From: JAXLVB01 sp046329195
GTDB lineage: Bacteria; Bacteroidota; Bacteroidia; Cytophagales; Spirosomataceae
Assembly: GCA_046329195.1 (NCBI GenBank)
Contig: JAXLVB010000002.1
Coordinates: 2,046,001-2,110,000, forward strand
Length of the DNA: 64,000 nucleotides
Reading direction: 5' to 3'
The position numbers and the translations under genes were made by a program. Of this stretch, positions 1 to 9,384 are shown in pieces (positions within the stretch are counted from its first letter, which is position 1; each line of letters begins with the position of its first letter). The notes below the pieces were generated by a model. That model searched no databases, had not been told where the DNA came from, and worked only from the letters and a program-made list of their open reading frames with translations.

Positions 1-61
1 TATTCGTCGGGTTGTAGGCAGATAACTTCTGTTGAATAGATACTTAATCAGCAGATAACTG

Positions 62-69
62 TATCTTTG
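62..69 (+). promoter_or_regulatory. -7 promoter element upstream of the Fur-family gene
   Basis: TATCTTTG matches the Bacteroidota -7 consensus TAnnTTTG and ends 20 nt before the ATG. No TTG lies at the expected distance upstream (the nearest is about 27 nt away), so only the -7 half is supported. Confidence 0.5.
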
Positions 70-89
70 CGCCCTGAATCATCTTTGCT

Positions 90-560
90 ATGATGACTGC
101 TGTATCTCAGTTGGATAACGTTCGGAAAATTTTCACAGCCTTTCTCGAAAATAAGGGGCTCCGCAAGACCCCCGAACGCTTTGCCATTTTAGAGGAAATC
201 TACTCTCGTAACGACCATTTCGACGTAGAAGAACTGTATATTTCAATGAAAAATAAGAAATATCAGGTCTCCAGAGCCACGGTTTACAACACCCTCGACG
301 TGCTGGTAGAGTGCGATTTGGTAACCAAACACCAGTTTGGAAAAAATCAGGCTCAATACGAAAAATCGTACGGTCGCAAACAGCACGACCACCTCATCTG
401 CACGGACTGCCACCAAGTGACAGAGTTTTGTGACCCACGGGTACAAAACATCCAAAAAATGGTGGGCGATATGATGGAGTTCAACATCATGCACCACAGT
501 TTGATTTTTTACGGCTCTTGCACCAAACTCAACTGCGAAAACAAAGCCAAATTAGCCTGA
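90..560 (+). CDS. Fur-family metalloregulator
   Basis: A 156-residue protein of normal Fur length. The N-terminal winged helix contains RKTPERFAILEEIY and SRATVYNTLDVLVECDLV (about residues 25-77). The dimerisation and metal half has HDHLICTDC (HDH at 99-101, Cys104 and Cys107), paired histidines at 135-136, and a second cysteine pair at 144 and 149. This pair is spaced C-x4-C instead of the usual C-x2-C. The family senses Fe(II), Zn(II), Mn(II) or peroxide and represses metal or oxidative-stress genes. Sequence alone cannot separate Fur, Zur and PerR. feoAB lies about 7 kb away but is not adjacent. The start is ATGATG; either Met is possible. The stop overlaps the next ATG (TGATG). Confidence 0.93.
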   Translation: MMTAVSQLDNVRKIFTAFLENKGLRKTPERFAILEEIYSRNDHFDVEELYISMKNKKYQVSRATVYNTLDVLVECDLVTKHQFGKNQAQYEKSYGRKQHDHLICTDCHQVTEFCDPRVQNIQKMVGDMMEFNIMHHSLIFYGSCTKLNCENKAKLA

Positions 561-1114
561 TGATTTCTCAACCCATAGTCAACTGGACTTTTTCACAAAT
601 GCAGGAATATCTTCCCGCTGATGTGGGCTATGAGTTAATCAATGATGAACTCTTCAAAATGCCAACTCCCAGTGCAATTCATCAAGAAATCTCTGCTAAT
701 TTAGACTTCTTGATGCAAAGCTTTGTTCGCCACAACCAGCTCGGCAAACTCTTTACAGCACCCTTAGATGTTCTCTTAGATTCAACTACCGTTGTAGAAC
801 CTGACTTATTTTTTATTGAAAACTCAAAGCGTTCTATCATCAAGCAGCATGTAGAAGGAGTACCCGATTTGGTAGTTGAAATCATCTCACCATCATCTTA
901 CATTAGAGATACCATCACCAAAAAAGAACTTTACGAACGTTTTGGTATCAAAGAATATTGGTTAATTGACCCTGCCAATCAGGTGATTGAAGTATTTGTA
1001 TTAGAAAATGGTAAATTCCAACTTCATAATTATGCCGTCGAAACAGGCATCGTACGCTCGGTAGTGCTAGAAGGATTTGAAGCCGAAGCGCATGACATTC
1101 TTGTTCATAACTGA
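560..1114 (+). CDS. Uma2-family (DUF820) putative endonuclease-like protein
   Basis: About 184 residues. The PD-(D/E)xK-like Uma2 pattern is visible: an acidic PDLFFI strand near residue 80, then PDLVVEIISPSS and a helix leading to KEYWLIDP. The family is abundant in cyanobacteria and Bacteroidota, often in many copies, and its function is unproven although the fold is nuclease-like. The reading frame is open upstream to 518. The ATG at 560 was chosen because it overlaps the stop of the Fur-family gene as TGATG, a translational-coupling arrangement, and because family members start close to this point. A second, only distantly similar Uma2 gene is at 35965-36594. Confidence 0.82.
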   Translation: MISQPIVNWTFSQMQEYLPADVGYELINDELFKMPTPSAIHQEISANLDFLMQSFVRHNQLGKLFTAPLDVLLDSTTVVEPDLFFIENSKRSIIKQHVEGVPDLVVEIISPSSYIRDTITKKELYERFGIKEYWLIDPANQVIEVFVLENGKFQLHNYAVETGIVRSVVLEGFEAEAHDILVHN

Positions 1115-1141
1115 TTTATCCACACATTCACTTTTTCTATA

Positions 1142-2422
1142 ATGCCAGTTGATGTTTTATTAGGTTTACAGTGGGGCGACGAAGGCAAAGGCAAAATCGT
1201 TGACGTGCTTGCCCCTCAGTACCAAGTAGTTGCTCGTTTTCAAGGCGGCCCAAACGCCGGCCATACGCTCGAATTCGATGGATTCAAGCACGTGTTACAT
1301 CAGATCCCGTCTGGAATTTTCCGTGCCGATTGCCAAAATATCATTGGCAATGGCGTGGTGCTTGATCCTATCATTTTTCGCAAAGAAATTGAGGGCTTAG
1401 CTAAATATAACCTAAACCTTAAGGCCAACCTGTTTATTTCTAAAAAAGCCTCCATCATTTTGCCTACCCACCGGGTGCTAGATGCTGCTTACGAAGCAGC
1501 CAAGGGCGCTTCTAAGATTGGCTCTACGCTTAAAGGCATTGGCCCTACCTACACCGACAAAATTTCTCGGCAAGGGCTTCGGGTAGGCGATATTCTTTCG
1601 GCCAATTTCAAAGAGAAATACGATTCGTTAGTTGAGAAACACCGCACTATTCTGAGTATTTATCAGTACGAATACGACCTCACAGCTGCCGAGACTGAGT
1701 TTTTTGAAGCGGTGGAGTTCATGAAGCAATTCAATATTGTTGACTCCGAATACCTTGTTAATCAAGCACTTCAATCTGGAAAGAGTATTTTGGGCGAAGG
1801 TGCACAAGGCTCTTTACTGGATGTTGACTTTGGCTCATATCCCTTTGTAACCAGCAGCACTACCATGGCTGCTGGTGCTTGTACAGGCTTGGGTGTGGCT
1901 CCACGTAACTTAGGCGAAGTGTATGGGATTTTCAAAGCCTATGCCACACGGGTAGGCTCTGGGCCGTTTCCGACCGAACTCTCGGACGAAACGGGCGAAC
2001 GGATGCGCCAAGAAGGTCGTGAATTTGGCTCTACTACGGGCCGCCCACGCCGATGCGGTTGGATTGACTTGCCAACTCTCAAGTATGCCATGATGATTAA
2101 CGGCGTATCGCAATTGGTGATGATGAAGGTAGATGTCTTGAATATTTTTGAAGAAATCAAAGTCTGTACTCATTATCAACTGCCCAATGGCACACTAACC
2201 GACCAGCTTCCGCATGACCTCAACGACACCGAAGTAACGCCTGTTTATCAGACACTTAAAGGCTGGAATACTTCGCTCGATGGCTTGCGTGAGTTTGAAA
2301 AATTACCTAAAGAACTATTAGAATACATAGACTTCTTAGAAAAAGCACTCGGTTTGCCTATCAACTTCATCTCGACTGGCCCCGACCGTGAGGCCGTAGT
2401 GCTAAGGGGAGCGTTAGCTTAG
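1142..2422 (+). CDS. purA: Adenylosuccinate synthetase
   Basis: The 426-residue protein makes adenylosuccinate from IMP, aspartate and GTP, the first committed step of AMP synthesis in the cytosol. The N-terminal GLQWGDEGKGK carries catalytic Asp13, and GGPNAGHT carries His41, the same numbers as in the E. coli enzyme. Further matches are GSTLKGIGPTYTDK, GEGAQGSLLDVDFGSYPFVTSS, the RVGSGPFPTE loop and the C-terminal FISTGPDR. Length is standard. It follows the Uma2 gene by 27 nt and is probably cotranscribed with the Fur-family gene. Two hairpins downstream close the unit. Confidence 0.98.
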   Translation: MPVDVLLGLQWGDEGKGKIVDVLAPQYQVVARFQGGPNAGHTLEFDGFKHVLHQIPSGIFRADCQNIIGNGVVLDPIIFRKEIEGLAKYNLNLKANLFISKKASIILPTHRVLDAAYEAAKGASKIGSTLKGIGPTYTDKISRQGLRVGDILSANFKEKYDSLVEKHRTILSIYQYEYDLTAAETEFFEAVEFMKQFNIVDSEYLVNQALQSGKSILGEGAQGSLLDVDFGSYPFVTSSTTMAAGACTGLGVAPRNLGEVYGIFKAYATRVGSGPFPTELSDETGERMRQEGREFGSTTGRPRRCGWIDLPTLKYAMMINGVSQLVMMKVDVLNIFEEIKVCTHYQLPNGTLTDQLPHDLNDTEVTPVYQTLKGWNTSLDGLREFEKLPKELLEYIDFLEKALGLPINFISTGPDREAVVLRGALA

Positions 2423-2495
2423 TGATTGGTCATTTGTTCTTGACCATAGTTTTGCCTTTACGCTAACTGGTAGCCAAGTGAAACCAGAATTTCTT

Positions 2496-2540
2496 AAAAC
2501 GACTTTGATGGTGGTGCAATACCGTTATTAAAGTCGTTTT
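2496..2540 (+). terminator. Intrinsic terminator after purA
   Basis: Arms AAAACGACTTT (2496-2506) and AAAGTCGTTTT (2530-2540) are perfectly complementary over 11 bp around a 23-nt loop. A run of T continues to 2542. Placement 74 nt after purA fits rho-independent termination. Confidence 0.6.
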
Positions 2541-2550
2541 TTGGTAAATA

Positions 2551-2584
2551 AAAAAGCCAGGCGGGGAAAATCGCTTGGCTTTTT
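2551..2584. terminator. Bidirectional terminator between purA and the convergent secreted-protein gene
   Basis: The arms AAAAAGCCAGGCG and CGCTTGGCTTTTT pair over 13 positions with one G-T type mismatch around a short GGGAAAAT loop. There are A and T tracts on either side, so it can work on both strands. Confidence 0.75.
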
Positions 2585-2635
2585 CAACAAAGGTTTCAAT
2601 GATTCATCAGAGCCGTTGTACTGCGCTACGAGTGC

Positions 2636-3025
2636 TTAGTTTTTAGCTAAAACGGTGCGGCTCGTTTGCGTCAGAATTTGGAACGATTGAGAAAACTTTT
2701 GGTCCCCGGCACTGACTTCGAAGGTATAAGTACCGTCAATCAGTGACGAAAAGTCAAATTTACGTTTGTAATTCACGTCAGTAGATGCGTACTGTTCAAA
2801 CAAAACGTTGTTTTCGGCATCACGAATGACTATATTAGCTTTCTTTTTCGTCAAATTCTCATACTGAACCTTAAACACCAACTTACCAACTTCTTCTACT
2901 TTTACGGTCAAGGTGTTAGCTGTTACAGCTTTCGGTTCTTCCATTTTGCCATTAGCGGCGTTTGTTACGGGAGCAACTGCCAACATAGCAGCTACTAAAG
3001 CGATCATGATTTTTGCTGTTTTCAT
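2636..3025 (-). CDS. Small secreted beta-sandwich-like protein, unknown function
   Basis: 129 residues starting with a clear Sec signal peptide (MKTAKIMIALVAAMLAVAPV, likely cut after TNA). The mature part alternates strands, with VIRDAENNVLFEQY and DFSSLIDGTYTFEVSAGDQ. This resembles the DUF3244 or type-A C-terminal beta modules common in Bacteroidota secreted proteins. The similarity is by eye and no enzyme motif is visible. It is likely periplasmic or extracellular. It stands alone on the minus strand, convergent with purA, with a long AT-rich upstream region. Confidence 0.75.
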   Translation of the reverse strand: MKTAKIMIALVAAMLAVAPVTNAANGKMEEPKAVTANTLTVKVEEVGKLVFKVQYENLTKKKANIVIRDAENNVLFEQYASTDVNYKRKFDFSSLIDGTYTFEVSAGDQKFSQSFQILTQTSRTVLAKN

Positions 3026-3535
3026 AGGAGTTTGTGTGCTTGCGCACGTTTACTGGTTAATGTTATCCACTTAGGTAGTTATGATTAATTTGCAGGATAA
3101 CGAGTTGACCTAATTCTTATTGTCTAAAAAAAGTACAAATGTTCTTTTCTTATACTCTGAGGCTCCTTTTGAAAACCTTTGTTGATGCAAAGGTGGTAAC
3201 TAATCGAATTCGTGTCAATTAGCAAACTATTGTTTCGTAAAAGTTCTTCTCAGGATGCTATACTTTTCTAAGTATAGTACTATAAATCTTTGCATAATTC
3301 TATAAAAAGTTCTAAAATTGTAATTTTACAATATTGTACTATTCTAACATTTCCATATCATTCTACATATATACTAGACTTACACTTTTTTTGTTAAGTT
3401 AAGAATCCATTACAATTCCACTGAAAATTGAGCATTAGCATGTAGCTTTACAGACTTATCTATTCCACAAGCCACTTAGGTAGAGCTTATCCTCGTTTTC
3501 TTAACGCTAAGGTAGTTTTCCTACTTAATCTTGTT
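3026..3535. other. 510-bp AT-rich intergenic region between divergent genes
   Basis: No credible ORF. It separates two divergent genes and so should hold both promoters, but no strict TAnnTTTG was found on either strand. A 12-nt direct repeat CCACTTAGGTAG occurs at 3067-3078 and 3472-3483, one copy near each gene. This could be a shared regulatory site or chance. Confidence 0.4.
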
Positions 3536-3541
3536 ATGCTT

Positions 3542-5044
3542 ATGAAAATCTTGACCGTAGAACAGATAAGAGCTTTAGATACTTATACTATTGACCATGA
3601 GCCCATTGCACCTATTGACTTAATGGAGCGTGCATCTCTGGCTTTTTGTGATTGGTTTGAGGCTAAATTCGATAAGCCAACTCGAATTAAGGTATTGTGC
3701 GGAATGGGCAATAATGGCGGAGATGGTCTAGCCATTGCTCGGATTCTAATTGGGCGAGGTTATCAAGTAGAAGTATGGGTGGTGAGGCACTTGGAGCGGC
3801 AAAAAGATGATTTCACCCACAACTTCAAACGCCTTCAGCTCCATACTCAAATTCGATTTATTGAGCGTGAAACCCAAATTCCCAAAATTGCCGTAACCGA
3901 TACCGTCATAGATGCCATGCTTGGTTCGGGAATAAGTAGGCCAATGGGTGGAATAACCAAGGCGGTGGCTGAACGCCTGAATATGAGCAAGGCTACGATA
4001 GTTTCGGTGGATATTGCCTCTGGCCTGTTTGCCGACCATGCCAATGCGCCCGACGACTCTATTGTACAGCCAACCTATACCGTTTCGTTTCAACTACCCA
4101 AATTTGCTTTCTTTCAACCCCAATTAGCTGACTATGTAGGCGAGTGGCATCTGGTACCCATTGGTCTTGACAAACGGTTTATCGAACGAGCTTCTACGTT
4201 TCATTTTTACACTACTTCTGCTGATATAGAGGATATTACTCCAAAACGCCCCAAATATGCCCATAAGGGAAGCTTTGGAAGAGCCTTGTTAGTAGTGGGT
4301 AGCTATGGTATGATAGGGGCAGCGGTATTGGCAGCCAAAGCGTGTCTTCGGTCGGGAGTAGGGCTGCTTGAAGCCCACATCCCACGCTGCGGATACGAAA
4401 TCATGCAGTCGTGCGTACCCGAGGCGCTTTGCTCTACGGCCTTTGATAGAGATTTCATTTCGACTCGTTTTTTTGCCGAAAATCTTCAAAATTATTCAGC
4501 AATTGGTATTGGCCCAGGGCTTGGGCAAAGTGATAAAACTCGTGAAATGATTGAAAGCCTGCTAAAAGCAGCAGGAAGTATTCCTCTGGTACTGGATGCC
4601 GATGCTCTTAATAATCTTAGTACCAAAAAAGGTCGAGAATTACTTCAACTTTTGCCAGCTAATACCATCTTGACACCTCACCCCAAGGAATTTGAGCGAT
4701 TAATTGGTAAAAAATGGCAAAACGACTATGAAAAGTTGAATTTACTCAAGGATTTTTGTAGTAAACATCACGTCATTGTGGTACTTAAAGGGGCTCATAC
4801 AGTGGTATGCACACCCAATAGAGAGTTATATTTTAACTCCACAGGCAATCCTGGCATGGCTACTGGTGGCAGCGGTGATGTGCTCACAGGTATCATTACG
4901 GCTTTGCTGGCGCAAGGCTATTCGCCTAAGGAGGCAGCTATTTTTGGGGTGTATCAGCATGGTCTGGCTGGCGACCGAGTGGCTGTCAAACGGGGCCAAG
5001 CTGCCCTTATTGCCAGCGATTTGATTGAGGAACTTCGTTGGTAA
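3542..5044 (+). CDS. nnr: Bifunctional NAD(P)H-hydrate epimerase / ADP-dependent dehydratase
   Basis: About 500 residues with two fused domains that repair damaged NADHX and NADPHX in the cytosol. The N-terminal YjeF_N epimerase (about residues 1-215) shows GMGNNGGDGLAIAR and GSGISRPMGG. The C-terminal ribokinase-like dehydratase (about 230-500) shows HKGSFGRALLVVGS, GIGPGLGQ, DADALN, TPHPKEFERL, KGAHTVV and the signature GNPGMATGGSGDVLTGI. Length matches the fused bacterial form. The start is uncertain between 3536 and 3542 (ATGCTTATGAAA). The second is preferred because homologues begin close to MKIL. It appears monocistronic. Confidence 0.95.
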   Translation: MKILTVEQIRALDTYTIDHEPIAPIDLMERASLAFCDWFEAKFDKPTRIKVLCGMGNNGGDGLAIARILIGRGYQVEVWVVRHLERQKDDFTHNFKRLQLHTQIRFIERETQIPKIAVTDTVIDAMLGSGISRPMGGITKAVAERLNMSKATIVSVDIASGLFADHANAPDDSIVQPTYTVSFQLPKFAFFQPQLADYVGEWHLVPIGLDKRFIERASTFHFYTTSADIEDITPKRPKYAHKGSFGRALLVVGSYGMIGAAVLAAKACLRSGVGLLEAHIPRCGYEIMQSCVPEALCSTAFDRDFISTRFFAENLQNYSAIGIGPGLGQSDKTREMIESLLKAAGSIPLVLDADALNNLSTKKGRELLQLLPANTILTPHPKEFERLIGKKWQNDYEKLNLLKDFCSKHHVIVVLKGAHTVVCTPNRELYFNSTGNPGMATGGSGDVLTGIITALLAQGYSPKEAAIFGVYQHGLAGDRVAVKRGQAALIASDLIEELRW

Positions 5045-5080
5045 CTTAGCTCTTTTGTGTTGAAGTGTCCAATAAGTTGG

Positions 5081-7114
5081 TTAGTTGCCTACAAAGGCCA
5101 GTTTGGTCCCATCGGGGCTGACGGCGAGGCGAGTGATTTGCGATAGGCCAAGCTTTGATAAGTCAGCCACTTCTACCCACGTTTTGTCTTGAGTAGGGTC
5201 AAATTGATACAATTTCGCTCCTTTTGCCATGAGTAACACCCCATTGGGAGTCCAAACACAATCTTCGCTACCTTCTAGCGTCTGCACGATAGGGCTGATT
5301 TGTAGGGTTTTCATGTCTAATCGTTCGATATTCCATACCGTGGGAGATGTTTTACGAACAAAACTAACCGCTGCTTGCTTTGGTATCCTGTGCAACGACC
5401 TTCCAATACTTTGGGTGATAACTTGCGCTTGATCTTGAGAAACTCGTGCTACTTGCAATGAATTGGGTTGCCCCAACACAAACAAAGCCAATGAATCTGC
5501 GCCAAACCAACAATGGTATCCTACTGGCTTGATACTTGGCAACACCAAGCTCGGATTTCCTCCTGATTTTAGCTCAAATTTCCATAGTCGTTGTGTTTTG
5601 TCAGCCTCTACCCGTATCACCGAAAAATGTTTCCCATCAGGCATCACCGTGGGCGAATACTCTCCTTCGGGCGTGTGCGTAAGAGCAGTGTTTGAGCGCT
5701 TGGCAAGGTCATACGTCCAGATGTCTGTTTGTCCATCAGCCTGCATAGCGGTATAAAGAATCCGTTTGCTATCGGGAGTAAACGAGGGCTGGTTATCATA
5801 ACCTTTGCGCTTGGTTACATTCTGCGGATTTGCTATACCAATTCGGGTTCCCTCTTTTGTCAATTCCGCTAAATATATGTCTGTATCAGGAACTTGTGTA
5901 CCAAACGCTTCGAGTGCTTTTTTAACAACACTGTCTAAGGCTTCACTCTGAATCCATCGAAGCACCATGACCAGCTCATGCTCAGGGTCCACATAAATGA
6001 CGTTAGCTCCGTTGCCCAAATGATAAAACGCCTTGGCCGAAGCACTCGGCAGTAGCTTTTTGTCTGTGTTCAAAAACCAATTCATGTACCCATACGTGGG
6101 TTGAGCAGAGGTAGGCGTAAGGGCTTGATTGATCCATGTTTCAGACAATAGTTGCTTTCCGTTCCAATTGCCTCTGTGCAAGCTCAACAATCCAAACCGG
6201 GCCATATCAAAAGCATTGATAAACATACCTCCTCCCCAATGCCCTCCCCCACTCACCGACTGCACAGGCTGGCCGTCCAACACAATCCAAGCATTGCGGT
6301 AGCCCGTCCAACGCCAAGTAGTTGAAGCCCCTATTTCGTCCATCACGTACGTTTTCAACACTTGGGGCAATGGTTTTCGCCAAACGCTAGTGGCTGCCAA
6401 GGCCAAGGCATTCACTCGCACGTCGTTGTATTCGTACACTGCCCCGGGCTTATTTCGAGGACGGTTGAGCCAAAGAGTAGCATCTTTGTCAGGGCGGTCG
6501 GCCCAGTCGGGTTTGCCCCAGAGTGTGCCTTCCCAGTCGCTGGTTTGGCGCAACATCACGTCCCACGTCAATATTTGGTTAGGAGCAGAAGCAAAGGGAT
6601 ACAGCATTTCGGGCTTTCCCATCTCGTCGGCGGGGCGTATCAGAGGCTGTCCATAGAGTTCGATTGGAGGCACGTAATGGGCTACTGTATCGTGCACGCT
6701 TTTGATAAGACCTTTGTCCACAGCCAAGCCCACCACACTTGACAAAAAACTTTTGGTGACACTATGAGTGATGTCACAACGTTGTGGTTCACCCCATTGC
6801 GCTATTAGGTATCCTTTGTAGATAATCAGTCCAGTTTGGTCGCCTCGGTCGGCAAAGGGGCCAATGGCATAACCGTATGGCTCTTTCCCAAACGACTGAT
6901 AATGAGACAATTCCATACTACGAGGATTCTTACTTTCGCTGGCTTTTGCCAAGGCAATCGTTTCTTGAATTTTGGCAGCATCTAATCCCAATTCAGTGGG
7001 CGATTTGGTTGCCCAAGTAGAAGTAGGTGGAAAGTACGGTTTGGTTTGGGCGTTACTCTCGCTACCAATCAACACAAGGAAACCAAGGGTAAAAACAATC
7101 TGGAAAAAGCGCAT
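5081..7114 (-). CDS. Secreted serine hydrolase (beta-lactamase family) fused to a WD40-like PD40 propeller
   Basis: 677 residues from the chosen ATG, which gives a good signal peptide (MRFFQIVFTLGFLVLIG, cut near SNAQ). The frame is open further upstream, but that extension would bury the signal. The N-terminal two thirds is a class C beta-lactamase/esterase fold: nucleophile motif SVTK (Ser118, Lys121), a Tyr-containing YEYNDVRVNALA motif, and GGHWGGGMFI in place of the KTG/HxG motif. The last third has TolB-type blades such as QPSFTPDSKRILYTA and SPTVMPDGKHFSVIR, ending in AVSPDGTKLAFVGN. Substrate is unknown; such proteins act on peptides or esters in the periplasm. The fusion of hydrolase and propeller is less common than either part alone. 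Confidence 0.85.
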   Translation of the reverse strand: MRFFQIVFTLGFLVLIGSESNAQTKPYFPPTSTWATKSPTELGLDAAKIQETIALAKASESKNPRSMELSHYQSFGKEPYGYAIGPFADRGDQTGLIIYKGYLIAQWGEPQRCDITHSVTKSFLSSVVGLAVDKGLIKSVHDTVAHYVPPIELYGQPLIRPADEMGKPEMLYPFASAPNQILTWDVMLRQTSDWEGTLWGKPDWADRPDKDATLWLNRPRNKPGAVYEYNDVRVNALALAATSVWRKPLPQVLKTYVMDEIGASTTWRWTGYRNAWIVLDGQPVQSVSGGGHWGGGMFINAFDMARFGLLSLHRGNWNGKQLLSETWINQALTPTSAQPTYGYMNWFLNTDKKLLPSASAKAFYHLGNGANVIYVDPEHELVMVLRWIQSEALDSVVKKALEAFGTQVPDTDIYLAELTKEGTRIGIANPQNVTKRKGYDNQPSFTPDSKRILYTAMQADGQTDIWTYDLAKRSNTALTHTPEGEYSPTVMPDGKHFSVIRVEADKTQRLWKFELKSGGNPSLVLPSIKPVGYHCWFGADSLALFVLGQPNSLQVARVSQDQAQVITQSIGRSLHRIPKQAAVSFVRKTSPTVWNIERLDMKTLQISPIVQTLEGSEDCVWTPNGVLLMAKGAKLYQFDPTQDKTWVEVADLSKLGLSQITRLAVSPDGTKLAFVGN

Positions 7115-7233
7115 GGCAAAGGATGGTCTGTAAGTATGCAAAGTTAAACCTATTGTCCTAAGGTGCAAGAATTCAAAAATTTGAACCAACGCATTCTTTC
7201 AAAAAATCCTACCTTTTCCCTTGAACAAGCTAT

Positions 7234-9348
7234 TTACTGCAGCCAACTAAACACCGCCCATGCACAGACATAGGCTAGTACCGACATGTAAGCCAACTGA
7301 AGGATAGGGTATCGCCAATTTTTGGTTTCTCGGTAGGTAGCAGCAAGCGTACTCATACACTGCATGGCAAAAGCGTAGTAGATCAACAATGAAAAACCTA
7401 AGGCTGGGGTATAGAGAGGTTTTCCTGTACTGGGATTTATTTCGGTGCGTAGTCGTTCTTTGACGGTGTCGGTGTCGTCGTCGGAGCCGCCTAAACTATA
7501 AATGGTGGACATGGTGCCGACAAATACTTCACGAGCGGCAAATGAAGTAATGAGTGCTATACCGATTTTCCAGTCATAACCCAAGGGTTTAATCACTGGC
7601 TCCAAGAGCTTACCGAATCGGCCAGCGTAGGAGTTTTCTAATTTGGCAGAAGCTATTTTTTGAGATAACTCGTGGTGATTAAGACTAGGATTTTGGCTTA
7701 CTATATTTTTTTCTGCTTGAGCCATCGAATCGCCAGGACCATACGAAGCCAATACCCACAGCACAATCGAAACAGCCACGATGACTTTGCCCGCTTCGGT
7801 TACGAAGGTTTTTATGGAGTTCCAGACAGCCATGCTCACATGCGAAAACCGTGGGCTTTGGAAGGTAGGCATTTCCATGATAAAATAGCTTCGCTCTTTG
7901 GTACGAAGTATTTTTTGAATCACCCAAGCCGATAAAATAGCCGCAACAAAGCCTAAAAGATATAGCCCCATCAACGTAATGGCCTGTAAATCAATAAAAC
8001 CCCAAAGTTTTTGATCGGGTACCACCAACGCAATCATGATGGTATAGATAGGTAGCCGAGCAGAGCAACTCATCAGCGGAGTGACCATAATGGTGATGAG
8101 ACGATCTTTCCAGTTATTAATCGTTCTTGTTGAAAGAATAGCCGGAACAGCACAAGCCACACTCGAAATCAGCGGCACTACACTACGCCCATTTAGACCA
8201 AACTTACGCATGAGTTTGTCCATAATTACCATGACTCGTGCCATATAACCCGATTCTTCGAGTAGCGAAATAAAGCAGGTCAAAAAGGCAATTTGCGGAA
8301 TAAACACCACTACGCCTCCCATGCCAGCCAGCAAGCCGTCGGTGAGTAAGTCCGTGAGTTTGCTTTCAGGCAACACACTTTTTACCCAGTCGGTCAATGC
8401 GGCCACACCTGAGTCAATGGCATCCATAGGGTATTTGGCCAGGGAAAAAATCGCCTCAAAAATCAAGAATAAAATCGCAAAAAATATCAAGTAACCCCAC
8501 ACTCGATGCAGCAAAATCCTATCTAACTTTGACGTAAACGATTTTACTTCTGAAGCCCCTTTCTTCCCCACCGACTCATCTACAATCTTGCTGAGGGTTT
8601 CGTACCGTTTGATGGTTTCTTTGGTTTGAAAATCCAGTTTTTCGAAGTGATACTTGTCGTTTAGCTCAATAAGGTGCTGTTGTTGCGTTTTTTTGAGGAA
8701 GTTGAATTTTTCAAACTGGCTGGCATGGAGCATGGCCAAGTAGTCGTTGTCAAGGCTGAATTTTTGTTTGATTTCCTCAATCAAGGCTTCATCAAACTCC
8801 TTCATCGTGAGGTTTCCTCGTTGTTTTTCTTCGTGACTGACCAGCTCGCCCTTGACTGCAAACTTAAGGTTAGGAATTCCTTCTCCTTTTTTTGCATTTA
8901 CAAATACTACTGGCACGCCCAAGCGCTCCGAAAGCCGGTTGTCGTCAATATCGAGGCCGTGGCGCTCAGCTACATCGAGCATATTCAGGGCTAAGACCGT
9001 ATGAAATCCTAAGTCACGTACTTGAGTGAATAGCAGCAAGTTACGCTTTAAATTGGAGGCATCAGCTACTACAACCACAACGTCTGGATAATCACCATTT
9101 TGAGGATTAGCCAGCACATTGAGAACCACTTGCTCATCCAACGATTTTGGGTACAAACTGTACGTACCCGGCAAGTCAATCACCTTGATTTCGGTGTAGC
9201 GGTCGAGTTGGCAAATGCCTTCTTTTTTATCTACCGTTACCCCCGGAAAATTCCCCGTTTTTTGTCGTAGCCCTGTCAGTTGATTGAACAGCGACGACTT
9301 CCCCGAATTGGGATTTCCGACTAAGGCGATGGTGGGTGTATTTTTCAA
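7234..9348 (-). CDS. feoB: Ferrous iron transporter FeoB
   Basis: 704 residues. The cytosolic G domain has GNPNSGKS at 11-18 (G1), Thr38 in the NFPGVTVDKK switch region, DLPG at 58-61 (G3) and NMLD at 122-125 (G4). A coiled FeoB spacer follows, then the polytopic membrane domain with the two Gate regions (for example MARVMVIMDKLMRKFGLNGRS followed by VVPLISSVACAVPAILSTR, and SCSARLPIYTIMIA) and a C-terminal FAMQCMSTLAATYRET segment. It drives Fe(II) uptake across the inner membrane. feoA is 36 nt upstream in the same operon; no feoC is present. Confidence 0.97.
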   Translation of the reverse strand: MKNTPTIALVGNPNSGKSSLFNQLTGLRQKTGNFPGVTVDKKEGICQLDRYTEIKVIDLPGTYSLYPKSLDEQVVLNVLANPQNGDYPDVVVVVADASNLKRNLLLFTQVRDLGFHTVLALNMLDVAERHGLDIDDNRLSERLGVPVVFVNAKKGEGIPNLKFAVKGELVSHEEKQRGNLTMKEFDEALIEEIKQKFSLDNDYLAMLHASQFEKFNFLKKTQQQHLIELNDKYHFEKLDFQTKETIKRYETLSKIVDESVGKKGASEVKSFTSKLDRILLHRVWGYLIFFAILFLIFEAIFSLAKYPMDAIDSGVAALTDWVKSVLPESKLTDLLTDGLLAGMGGVVVFIPQIAFLTCFISLLEESGYMARVMVIMDKLMRKFGLNGRSVVPLISSVACAVPAILSTRTINNWKDRLITIMVTPLMSCSARLPIYTIMIALVVPDQKLWGFIDLQAITLMGLYLLGFVAAILSAWVIQKILRTKERSYFIMEMPTFQSPRFSHVSMAVWNSIKTFVTEAGKVIVAVSIVLWVLASYGPGDSMAQAEKNIVSQNPSLNHHELSQKIASAKLENSYAGRFGKLLEPVIKPLGYDWKIGIALITSFAAREVFVGTMSTIYSLGGSDDDTDTVKERLRTEINPSTGKPLYTPALGFSLLIYYAFAMQCMSTLAATYRETKNWRYPILQLAYMSVLAYVCAWAVFSWLQ

Positions 9349-9384
9349 AATCCGTAACTCAATTTTTAGGAGAAATTCTCCTGA

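Noticed and set aside
1116..1124. Perfect DnaA box TTATCCACA upstream of purA
   Set aside because: A lone 9-mer; one or so is expected by chance in a window of this size. A near match at 3064-3071 does not form a cluster with it.
1910..2179. 89-codon minus-strand ORF inside purA
   Set aside because: It lies wholly within purA, with no protein-like features.
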